A stretch of 21,825 bases of DNA from Candidatus Nitrosopumilus sp. (GTDB lineage Archaea; Thermoproteota; Nitrososphaeria; Nitrososphaerales; Nitrosopumilaceae). Shown here in pieces: positions 15,974 through 21,825 of this stretch (within the stretch, counting starts at the first letter, position 1; every line of letters starts with the position of its first letter). The stretch lies in the NCBI GenBank assembly GCA_029861085.1, contig JAOUAE010000008.1, positions 1 to 21,825 of the forward strand, read 5' to 3'. A program made the position numbers and the translations under genes. The notes under the pieces are model-generated. The model did no database searches. It worked only from the letters and a program-made list of their open reading frames with translations, and was not told where the DNA came from.

Positions 15974-17080
15974 CTATCCGAAGGTAAATGTGAAGATTTG
16001 AAAGCCTTCTCCTGTTACCTTTATCTCCATTACATGCGATGCACTGCTTTCACTGTCGATGATGTTATACAGGCCTGCTTCTGTGACTTGCAGTGTGTTT
16101 ACTGATGTGATGTCTTTTCCTGCGTATTCTGCTGGTATTGGATCCCCGTCCAAAAATATTTTCAACTCTGCATCATTTTCTGTTACAATGTTTACTTCTT
16201 TTGCATTGTATAGTAGTTTGATGGTTCCGGTTTCAGATATTAGCTCCATGCTGTCATCATAGTTTTTCCAATCTCCTGTCAGATAGAATTTATGCAAATC
16301 TATGTTGTCTGGCTCTGAATATGAGATAGTTTTTCCTGGCTGAAATCCTTCCTCACTTCCTAGCTGGTTTCTGTTTTGTGCAAACTTGTAACCAAAATAC
16401 AATTCAGGTGTCCTAAACATCGTATGTTCGAACTCTTCAATGTCTACAAGGGGGGCATTTGATGTCATTTCAATTCCCAATGACGTTGATCTTTCTTCTA
16501 AAAGTTGCTGAATGATTTTTTCTGTTTCTTGATAGTCTCCTTCTCCAATGTGATCATATCTTATGTATCCTTCATGGTCTGCAATGTATTTTCTTGGCCA
16601 ATAGTTATTCTCAAATGCCTTCCATGTTTTCATATCGTTGTCCAAAACAACAGGATACTTGATGCCGTATTTGCCAATTGCCATCTCGACATTTTTTGGA
16701 TCTTTTTCAAATTCAAATTCTGGCGAATGAATTCCTACGATTAACAATCCTTGATCTGCGTATTTGTCATTCCATGCAGTAATGTATGGTAATGTGCGGA
16801 CACAATTAATACAGCTGTATGTCCAAATGTCATAGAGCACGACTTTGTCTTTTATTTCTTCAGTTAATTCTTCGGGTGTTGTGTTTAGGTAATGTGCAAT
16901 CCCTACTAAATCTGGGGCAACCTTGAATCCTGATTTGTCAATTTTTAAAAGTGAGTCTAATTCTGTGAGTGTACTTGTTGACTTTGTTTCATCCAGTGAT
17001 GCAAAGACCAAGCCTAAGATTCCTACCCCTGCAGCAATAGTGATACCTAAAATCAATGCAGTCCTTATTTCTGATTTCAT
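15974..17080 (-). CDS. Membrane-anchored thioredoxin-like protein (DipZ C-terminal type)
   Basis: A 368-residue protein with one N-terminal membrane segment (~8-27) and an extracytoplasmic thioredoxin-like domain. The active site is Cys90-Ile-Asn-Cys93 in YDIWTYSCINCVRTLPY, and the cis-Pro region is NNYWPRKY. The remaining ~150 residues (from ~220) form a beta-rich domain like that of DipZ proteins, ending in a short repeat-like beta segment. It should pass electrons received from CcdA to exported cysteine proteins or oppose disulfides outside the membrane. Its ATG follows the ccdA stop by 4 bp, so the two are surely one operon; in some bacteria the same two domains are fused. Confidence 0.9.
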   Translation of the reverse strand: MKSEIRTALILGITIAAGVGILGLVFASLDETKSTSTLTELDSLLKIDKSGFKVAPDLVGIAHYLNTTPEELTEEIKDKVVLYDIWTYSCINCVRTLPYITAWNDKYADQGLLIVGIHSPEFEFEKDPKNVEMAIGKYGIKYPVVLDNDMKTWKAFENNYWPRKYIADHEGYIRYDHIGEGDYQETEKIIQQLLEERSTSLGIEMTSNAPLVDIEEFEHTMFRTPELYFGYKFAQNRNQLGSEEGFQPGKTISYSEPDNIDLHKFYLTGDWKNYDDSMELISETGTIKLLYNAKEVNIVTENDAELKIFLDGDPIPAEYAGKDITSVNTLQVTEAGLYNIIDSESSASHVMEIKVTGEGFQIFTFTFG

Positions 17081-17084
17081 ATGA

Positions 17085-17816
17085 TCATCCTAGTAAAACC
17101 AACTCGTTAAGAAGTGGAAAATTTGCAATATAAGCAAGCTGATTTGTAAATACCAAGATTCCTAAAATAATTATGAATGCACCTAAAATTACATTATAGT
17201 ATTTGAGATGTTTTGACATCGAGCGAATAATTCTTGTGGCTCTTGAGAAAAACACTCCAATCAGGATAAATGGAATTCCAAGACCCAGTGAATATGCAAG
17301 TAACAGACTAAATGATATGGACGGGGTGGTAGCTGCCAAAGTGAGTATTGTTCCGAGTATTGGACCTACACACGGTGTCCATCCTGCTGCAAATGCTAAG
17401 CCAAACACAAAAGACATTGGATAACTTGACTTTGAATTTTTTGGAAAGAATTTCCTCTCCATATTCAATGCGCGAATTTTTGTAGATAGCAACAAAAAGA
17501 TGCCAAAAGCAACAATGATGATTCCGCCTACAAAGTTAAGACTCTCCGTAAATTCGCCAGCTGCACTGGAAAGAACACTATTGATTAAAACACCCAGAGT
17601 AGAAAATACGACTGAAAATCCTAATACAAAAAATACTGTGTTTAGTACTATGTTTAATCTATTGATTGAAAGGACAGTTCCATTTTTAGACCCGAGTTCT
17701 GTGACTGTTGTCCCTGATATGTATGCAAGAAAGGCTGGAATCATTGGTAAAATGCATGGAGCAATAAATGAACTTAGACCTGCAAGCAATGCTACAAGTA
17801 TTGTTGGATCTGCCAC
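17085..17816 (-). CDS. ccdA: CcdA-type thiol-disulfide transmembrane transporter
   Basis: A 243-residue membrane protein with about six TM helices. The two redox cysteines are in APCILPMIPAF (TM1) and GWTPCVGPILG (TM4). CcdA moves reducing equivalents from cytoplasmic thioredoxin to outside thioredoxin-like proteins, here the next gene. The frame is open to a TTG at 17879, but the GTG at 17816 (product starting MADPTILVALLAGL) matches family N-termini and lies 26 nt after a TATA box; the extra 21 residues would be upstream of the promoter. It is transcribed divergently from the 34-aa membrane protein gene. Confidence 0.92.
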   Translation of the reverse strand: MADPTILVALLAGLSSFIAPCILPMIPAFLAYISGTTVTELGSKNGTVLSINRLNIVLNTVFFVLGFSVVFSTLGVLINSVLSSAAGEFTESLNFVGGIIIVAFGIFLLLSTKIRALNMERKFFPKNSKSSYPMSFVFGLAFAAGWTPCVGPILGTILTLAATTPSISFSLLLAYSLGLGIPFILIGVFFSRATRIIRSMSKHLKYYNVILGAFIIILGILVFTNQLAYIANFPLLNELVLLG

Positions 17817-17837
17817 AATGCAACTTCCTGATTTTCC

Positions 17838-17845
17838 TTTTAAAA
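17838..17845 (-). promoter_or_regulatory. TATA box of ccdA operon
   Basis: TTTTAAAA, centred 26 nt before the GTG at 17816; supports the short start and a leaderless message. Confidence 0.55.
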
Positions 17846-17883
17846 CATTCTTCCATATCTTTGCCCAATCAAAACGCAATCCA

Positions 17884-17890
17884 TTTTTAA
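17884..17890 (+). promoter_or_regulatory. TATA box of 34-aa protein gene
   Basis: TTTTTAA, centred 26 nt before the ATG at 17913. Confidence 0.4.
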
Positions 17891-17912
17891 CTGGGATGTG
17901 GATATTTTTGGT

Positions 17913-18017
17913 ATGAATAAGCGATTTATCATTGTCGGAGTAGTTTTAGGGATTACAGTAACGCTTGCTGTACTTATTGGTTCACCTGCACTTGGCGGTT
18001 TTGACGCTATGCGTTAA
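17913..18017 (+). CDS. Single-span membrane microprotein (34 aa)
   Basis: ATG 17913 to TAA 18017. The product has a basic start (MNKR), a ~20-residue hydrophobic helix (IIVGVVLGITVTLAVLIG) and a short tail, SPALGGFDAMR. The composition suits a membrane anchor or small subunit. A TATA box at -26 supports expression. It is divergent from ccdA, and its 3' end overlaps the convergent bioF end by 4 bp. I do not recognise the family. Confidence 0.55.
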   Translation: MNKRFIIVGVVLGITVTLAVLIGSPALGGFDAMR

Positions 18018-19171
18018 TTGTAGAAATTTTTATAGGCTTTTTCAAAAATTTCAAGTGATTTTTCAATATCCTTTGATGACAGCCATGCCGTGACTGAAAT
18101 TCTTAATCTTGCCTGATTTTTTGGCACTGTTGGATATCTAATTGGCTGTGCAAATATTCCATTATCAAACAAAAATTTTCCAAAATCCATGGCTGATTTC
18201 TCGTTTCCGACAACTATTGGAATTATTTGTGTATTGGAGTTTATCTCATAGCCAATTTGCCTGAGTCCTTTTGAGATTTGCTTGGTATTTTTTTCTAGCT
18301 TTTTCTTTTGTTTTTCTCTGTTTGATTCAAATCTTCTCATGGAATACTCTACTAAAAACGAAGGAAGTGCAGAAGTGTAGATAAATGATTTTGATTTGTT
18401 TATGCACAAATCAATTACATTGCTTTGTGATGAAACATACCCTCCAAATGATCCTAACCCTTTACTTAGGCTGCTAATGTACAAATCAATTTTTTTTGCA
18501 ATCCTGAAATGATCTGGTGTTCCCTTTCCGTCTCTTCCAATCACAAAATCCCCGTGAGCATCATCTACAATTGTAATTGCATTTGATTTTTCTGATATCT
18601 CTGCAATTTGATTTAATGATGATAGATCTCCATCCATGCTGAATATTCCTTCAGTTATTACAAACTTGTTTTTTCCTTTATGTTTTAATTTTTTATTCAA
18701 GTCTTTCATGTCATTGTGTTTGTAAATTGAAATTTTGGCATCTGACAATTTACAGGATTCGATTATACTTGCATGGTTTAACTCGTCACTGAGAATCAAA
18801 TCTCCTTTTTTTGCCAGAGCTGAAATTGCTCCAAGATTTGCCATGTATCCAGTTGGATAAATCAAGCTGTTTTGATGTGACTTGTGTTTTGCAAGCTTGT
18901 CTTCTAATTTTTTATATGATTCATCGTTGCCTGACACCAGTCTAGAGCTTGATTGCAATTGACTTATTTGCATTTTTGTCGTTGGTATGCCCAGGTAATC
19001 ATTGGAGCATAGATTGAGGAGTTTTTTATTATTGATGGTAATTTGTGAACCGTTAGAAATCCCATATCGCAATTTCCTATGGAGATTGCTTTGTTTTAGA
19101 CTCTGTAATTCTAAATCAATAAATTTCAGTTTATGCTTGGAGGCCACTTGTAATATGTTGAAATTAGGCAT
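18014..19171 (-). CDS. bioF: 8-amino-7-oxononanoate synthase
   Basis: A 385-residue PLP enzyme of the alpha-oxoamine synthase family that condenses pimeloyl-(ACP/CoA) with alanine in biotin synthesis. Visible: LNLCSNDYLGI (52-62), RLVSGNDESYKKLE (77-90), SDELNHASIIE (128-138), TEGIFSMDGDL (173-183), VDDAHGDFVIG (202-212; Asp203 and His206 at the cofactor) and SLSKGLGSFGGYV (234-246), with the PLP lysine at Lys237. Length is normal. A related enzyme (Gly C-acetyltransferase) shares these motifs, so biotin is the likely but not certain pathway; bioA, bioB and bioD are not in the window. Confidence 0.88.
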   Translation of the reverse strand: MPNFNILQVASKHKLKFIDLELQSLKQSNLHRKLRYGISNGSQITINNKKLLNLCSNDYLGIPTTKMQISQLQSSSRLVSGNDESYKKLEDKLAKHKSHQNSLIYPTGYMANLGAISALAKKGDLILSDELNHASIIESCKLSDAKISIYKHNDMKDLNKKLKHKGKNKFVITEGIFSMDGDLSSLNQIAEISEKSNAITIVDDAHGDFVIGRDGKGTPDHFRIAKKIDLYISSLSKGLGSFGGYVSSQSNVIDLCINKSKSFIYTSALPSFLVEYSMRRFESNREKQKKKLEKNTKQISKGLRQIGYEINSNTQIIPIVVGNEKSAMDFGKFLFDNGIFAQPIRYPTVPKNQARLRISVTAWLSSKDIEKSLEIFEKAYKNFYN

Positions 19172-19371
19172 GTGTAAAATCGTTTCTTACATGGGTCTTT
19201 TTTCAGTTTAATCTTTGTTCTAAGATGGTATTGGCTCAAGGGAATTCACTCACCAAATTGGAGATAAAAAGAGACGCAACAAGTACAAACGATGATGTTT
19301 GAACTTAATGCTGTCCTCCCCTAGAATACTTTAACCTATATTTGATCTGGGTTTTGAAATGAACAAAAGAA
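19172..19371. other. Intergenic; one 25-codon frame, unsupported
   Basis: The gap holds the bioF promoter region. A 25-codon plus-strand frame (19225-19302, MVLAQGNSLTKLEIKRD...) has no TATA box at the right distance, so I do not call it a gene. Confidence 0.35.
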
Positions 19372-20106
19372 TCAGTTACCTTCAACTTTACAATCTCTTT
19401 CTCCAGGAAGACAATAAACCTGAAACTTGAATAAGATAGTTTTTGAAGAAATATTATCTGTGACATCAATAATTGCAAGAAGAGTTTCTAAATCATCAAA
19501 TCTCTTTGGAATCTCCCATGAAAACACAAAAATCCCCTGTGAATTTGTATTTCCGTTAAATTCTTTTATGATGTTTTCACCATAATCTTCAATGTCGATA
19601 AATACCTGAGCCCTTTCAATTGGTATTTCGTCTCTAAGAACCTGGACTTCTAAGGTTTGTGTGGTGCCACGTCTAATTTGTTTTTCACCCACAATTTTTA
19701 CTTCTAGCGGCAAAATTTCTTCCACAAAATACTTTCCATCATCAGTTTGACATTGTCGTGGAAATGGTTTCACGATTGGATTTCCTGCAGAAATGCATTC
19801 TTCAAAGTTAGTGATTGAGGAAACTTTAGTTGGAATCAATTGGATTGACATGGTTTTACCCCAACCTCGTTCGATTAATTTTTCTACAGAATCTGGTTTA
19901 ACACATGCAGGAAAATCATTGCTAGATTTTAGAATAATTTGCAATCCTTCAGCACAGATAACATTATTGGGTTTTATGCCATCCGAGATTTGTTTTAGAG
20001 GGGGAGGAAAATATACAATTGCATTGGCATTTTGATATAGTAATGCAGGTATAATTCCAATAGATAGGATCAAATATACAAATACAAAAGTCGGTAGGCC
20101 CTTCAC
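19372..20106 (-). CDS. Secreted protein with Cys motifs and Ig-like domain, function unknown
   Basis: A 244-residue exported protein. Signal peptide ~1-29 (GTG start, hydrophobic core, ANA cleavage region). Residues ~36-82 carry the segment PLKQ...VICAEGL...PACVKP...KLIERGWG, which I associate with many thaumarchaeal surface proteins. Residues ~100-130 hold a second short Cys unit (EECISAGNPI...PRQCQTDDGKYFVEE). Residues ~135-235 look like one Ig-like beta-sandwich domain. The tail has Cys-x6-Cys-type residues (YCLPGERDC). A TATA box 26 nt before the GTG (20128-20136) supports the start. No catalytic motif is seen; surface or adhesion role is a guess. Confidence 0.75.
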   Translation of the reverse strand: MKGLPTFVFVYLILSIGIIPALLYQNANAIVYFPPPLKQISDGIKPNNVICAEGLQIILKSSNDFPACVKPDSVEKLIERGWGKTMSIQLIPTKVSSITNFEECISAGNPIVKPFPRQCQTDDGKYFVEEILPLEVKIVGEKQIRRGTTQTLEVQVLRDEIPIERAQVFIDIEDYGENIIKEFNGNTNSQGIFVFSWEIPKRFDDLETLLAIIDVTDNISSKTILFKFQVYCLPGERDCKVEGN

Positions 20107-20127
20107 ACAATTACAATCAGAAAATCA

Positions 20128-20136
20128 GATTTAAAC
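20128..20136 (-). promoter_or_regulatory. TATA box of secreted-protein gene
   Basis: On the minus strand GTTTAAATC, centred 26 nt before the GTG at 20106. The near-palindromic sequence could also serve a plus-strand transcript starting near 20157, where repeat copy A begins. Confidence 0.5.
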
Positions 20137-20152
20137 AATATTTTACAAATTT

Positions 20153-20237
20153 GGCTTGAACCTTTCTTGGGGATAGAAAAAGATTCGATTTAGAATCCAT
20201 GAGAGACTAGTCTATCATTTTGAGTATAGAAATGGAC
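20153..20237 (+). repeat. Repeated element, copy A (possible structured RNA)
   Basis: The first 47 nt match copy B (20768) at 42 positions, core GAACCTTTCTTGG...CGATTTAGAATCCA. A variable segment follows that is a 10-bp palindrome, AGACTAGTCT (20204-20213), then a second matching block CATTTTG...AAATGGAC (20216-20237) able to form a CATTT/AAATG hairpin. It lies between the secreted-protein and P-II promoters. Confidence 0.5.
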
Positions 20238-20285
20238 TAAGATGGGCGTAAAAGTCGTTTTTAGATTTGAGAATGAAACCTGAAA

Positions 20286-20292
20286 TTTATAA
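20286..20292 (+). promoter_or_regulatory. TATA box of P-II gene
   Basis: TTTATAA, centred 26 nt before the ATG at 20315; this decides for the ATG over the TTG at 20309. Confidence 0.55.
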
Positions 20293-20314
20293 CTGATTTT
20301 GACATAGCTTGCAC

Positions 20315-20638
20315 ATGTTTCGAATAGATATCTACCTTCCAAATAATGATGTTATGGAAATTAGTGAGGCACTAAAAAAGATAGATGTTGGAGGTCTGAC
20401 TGTTATCAAAAAAAGAGGCAGGGGAAGAAGACCTCCGCCAGAGATGCACGCAGGTAAGGGTTCCATGATTTTCACACCACAATTTTCTGACAAATATGTT
20501 GTAGAACTATTCATCGACGAGAACAAAAAAGATGACGCAATCAAGATTATTCAAGAGCATGCATCTAGAGGAAAAATCATAATTACACCAAATATTCACA
20601 TGATAGATATTAGCAGTGGAAAGATTGATTCAGATTAA
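20315..20638 (+). CDS. Divergent P-II family signalling protein
   Basis: A 107-residue P-II/GlnK-type protein, a family of trimeric sensors of 2-oxoglutarate and adenylates that bind ammonium transporters and nitrogen enzymes. Visible: strand 1 FRIDIYLPNNDV, GGLTVIKKRGRGRRPPPEMHAGKG (26-49, T-loop region), KYVVELFIDENKKDDAIKIIQ (60-80) and RGKIIITPNIHMIDI (85-99). The T-loop lacks the usual modified Tyr and is Arg/Pro-rich. The B-loop lacks the canonical TG-x2-GDGK. Effector binding may therefore differ. No amt or glnA gene is adjacent. The gene is flanked by the two copies of the ~85-nt repeat. Confidence 0.82.
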   Translation: MFRIDIYLPNNDVMEISEALKKIDVGGLTVIKKRGRGRRPPPEMHAGKGSMIFTPQFSDKYVVELFIDENKKDDAIKIIQEHASRGKIIITPNIHMIDISSGKIDSD

Positions 20639-20745
20639 TGCTATATGCATGATAATTGATTTCAACAACATGATTTTAGAAGTAAAAATACATCAAAACT
20701 AATTTTTTTTAAATTTTTAATTCCAATTTCAAACTATTTTGCTTT

Positions 20746-20808
20746 ATGGCTAAAATGGGCCCATGGAGGCATGAACCTTTCTTGGAAATAGACAAAGACT
20801 CGATTTAG
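20746..20808 (+). other. 20-codon frame inside repeat copy B
   Basis: ATG 20746 to a TAG reads MAKMGPWRHEPFLEIDKDSI, with a TATA-like TTTTTAATT ~28 nt upstream (20714-20722). It could be a leader peptide or the start of a decayed gene, or the ATG may be incidental to a transcribed RNA. Confidence 0.25.
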
Positions 20809-20851
20809 AATCCACTGGGATTTACCCGCCATTTTGGAGATGAAAATGTAC
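20768..20851 (+). repeat. Repeated element, copy B (possible structured RNA)
   Basis: Partner of copy A at 20153. It shares the 47-nt core with five differences. Its variable segment forms a GGG-ATTTA-CCC hairpin (20817-20827) where copy A has a different palindrome. It then has the shared block CATTTTGGAGATGAAAATGTAC (written here as two parts: CATTTTGGAG and ATGAAAATGTAC), with a CATTTT/AAAATG hairpin. It lies between the P-II stop and the convergent gene at 20870. Confidence 0.5.
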
Positions 20852-20869
20852 ACAGTTTGATATGGGAAA

Positions 20870-21784
20870 TTAGAGATTTGAGACTTCATCTAATATGGTA
20901 TTTGCAAATCTTCTACCTGCACGATTTTTCGTTTTCACAATTTTTACCAAATGTGGACATAGTTCTTTATCATCAAAACAAAGGTTCAATAGATTGTAGT
21001 ATTCTAATACGATGGAATCATTATTTTCAAGAATTATTTTCTCGATGATATTTTTTGCCCTGGATATTTTGTCTTCAATTGGGAGTTTAGCTATGCTATA
21101 ATGTAAAAAGATCTTTACAATCTCTTTGTGTCTTTCTCCAATAGATACGGTCAACCTAAATTTTGATATTTTGTTAAATTCATCATTTATTTGTAATAAT
21201 GCATTATCATATTTCATGTAATATCTTTGCATTAATGGCATGATCTGACGCAATAATATTATGTCAAATTCATAATCTTTTGAAAGATTTCGTTCTGCAT
21301 CTATTGCAAGTTCTATTATTACAAATGTAAATTTTAACGGATCTCTGGTTTCTATTTTTTTATATTCTACAGGATGCTTCACAAACATATTGTTTAGGAT
21401 GTTAATGCTGTGTGCTGATAGCAAACCTCGTTTTTTGTCTGCATTAAGAGTTTTTATGATTTTAAGAAGTGTAACAGAAAACAACGAATAATTTTTAGCT
21501 GATGCCCCATTTTTTTCAAGACATTGAATTTCAAAATTATTTGCAAACTCGTCTAAAATTCTTGGAATTTGTTCTGCTTGTTCTATATTTCTAAAATTGA
21601 TTACTTTGATTTTTGTATCTTCAGAATTGGAAGTTGATGCAAATAATGGATTTGCTAGTTTTAATGCACTTTGAATTGTTGTTAATTTGCTTTTATTGCC
21701 TTTACCATATTTACTTTTTTGTAAATTCTGAATGGATTGAATTAAAGAATCATGCAATGAAATATTACAACATGGCTTTTTCAT
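20870..21784 (-). CDS. Helical protein of unknown function, 304 aa
   Basis: ATG at 21784, with a minus-strand GTTTATACTT TATA box ~25 nt upstream (21802-21811), supports the start. The protein is soluble, Lys/Ile/Asn-rich and predicted mostly alpha-helical throughout. It has an early CC pair (KKPCC), a basic segment (~23-35, SKYGKGNKSKL) and no signal peptide, TM segment or recognisable catalytic motif. The helical repeats from ~100 on (LLKIIKTLNADKK..., FVIIELAIDAERN...) suggest an all-helical, possibly HEAT/TPR-like scaffold, which is inference only. I do not recognise the family. Confidence 0.65.
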   Translation of the reverse strand: MKKPCCNISLHDSLIQSIQNLQKSKYGKGNKSKLTTIQSALKLANPLFASTSNSEDTKIKVINFRNIEQAEQIPRILDEFANNFEIQCLEKNGASAKNYSLFSVTLLKIIKTLNADKKRGLLSAHSINILNNMFVKHPVEYKKIETRDPLKFTFVIIELAIDAERNLSKDYEFDIILLRQIMPLMQRYYMKYDNALLQINDEFNKISKFRLTVSIGERHKEIVKIFLHYSIAKLPIEDKISRAKNIIEKIILENNDSIVLEYYNLLNLCFDDKELCPHLVKIVKTKNRAGRRFANTILDEVSNL

Positions 21785-21825
21785 AAATGTGTATTAAATC
21801 TAAGTATAAACTCATGATTTTTTCC

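Noticed and set aside
19225..19302. 25-codon plus-strand frame starting MVLAQGNSL, with a TTGGAGAT-AAAA stretch resembling part of repeat copy B
   Set aside because: No TATA box at the right distance, too short, and the similarity to copy B covers only about 12 bases, so a third repeat copy cannot be supported.
20768..20851. Conserved TAG in the middle of both repeat copies as a recoded amber codon (pyrrolysine-like)
   Set aside because: The frame is not kept between copies beyond the core (one-base length difference), and no pyrrolysine system is expected in this lineage.
1..21825. CRISPR array, tRNA, rRNA, insertion sequence or integrase
   Set aside because: No regularly spaced repeats, tRNA-like cloverleaf, transposase motif or terminal inverted repeats were seen by reading both strands.

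Overview
The window looks like a chromosomal stretch of an AT-rich ammonia-oxidising thaumarchaeon (Nitrososphaerota; the group I.1a / Nitrosopumilales type is my best guess). The evidence is a combination of markers: a CdvB (ESCRT-III) cell-division protein, a cupredoxin ending in a PEFG-CTERM sorting signal, an AMP phosphorylase, an archaeal-type AmrS, a class III PHA synthase, and TATA boxes placed about 26 nt ahead of start codons (leaderless transcripts, often with GTG or TTG starts). I see no insertion sequence, integrase, CRISPR array, tRNA or rRNA.

Layout. 1-963 (-): 5' part of a PHA synthase. 1065-5926 (+): P-type cation ATPase, a UspA protein, a four-CBS-domain protein and an FMN split-barrel protein, which reads as an energy/nucleotide-sensing and stress block. 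6079-6818 (-): a run of very small or decayed genes (an interrupted zinc-ribbon gene, an intact zinc-ribbon microprotein and a frameshifted remnant). 6819-9328 (-): AmrS radical SAM protein, a small hypothetical protein and an isochorismatase-like hydrolase. 9452-9694 (+): a small reading frame with three in-frame TAA codons. 9748-11053: P-loop kinase (+), a second zinc-ribbon microprotein (-) and a second UspA protein (-). 11196-13649: AMP phosphorylase (+) converging on a PRPP synthetase (-), both handling ribose phosphates of nucleotide salvage. 13894-14724 (+): secreted cupredoxin. 14964-15183 (-): another decayed small gene. 15230-17816 (-): CdvB, then a ccdA/thioredoxin (DipZ-like) operon for extracytoplasmic thiol chemistry. 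17913-18017 (+): a 34-aa membrane microprotein. 18014-20106 (-): BioF (biotin synthesis) and a secreted Ig-like protein. 20315-20638 (+): a divergent P-II protein flanked by two copies of a ~85-nt repeated element. 20870-21784 (-): a helical protein I do not recognise.

Most interesting items: (1) the two ~85-nt elements around the P-II gene, with a conserved core, a hairpin-like variable segment and a second shared hairpin, a candidate small structured RNA or repeat family; (2) the cupredoxin whose CxxHxxM copper motif carries Arg where the axial Met should be; (3) a P-type ATPase with Val in place of the TM6 Asp; (4) a cluster of small genes interrupted by stops or frameshifts, one with three TAA codons and no frameshift; (5) two paralogous zinc-ribbon microproteins and one 34-aa membrane protein; (6) a CBS protein whose domain starts upstream of any ordinary start codon.
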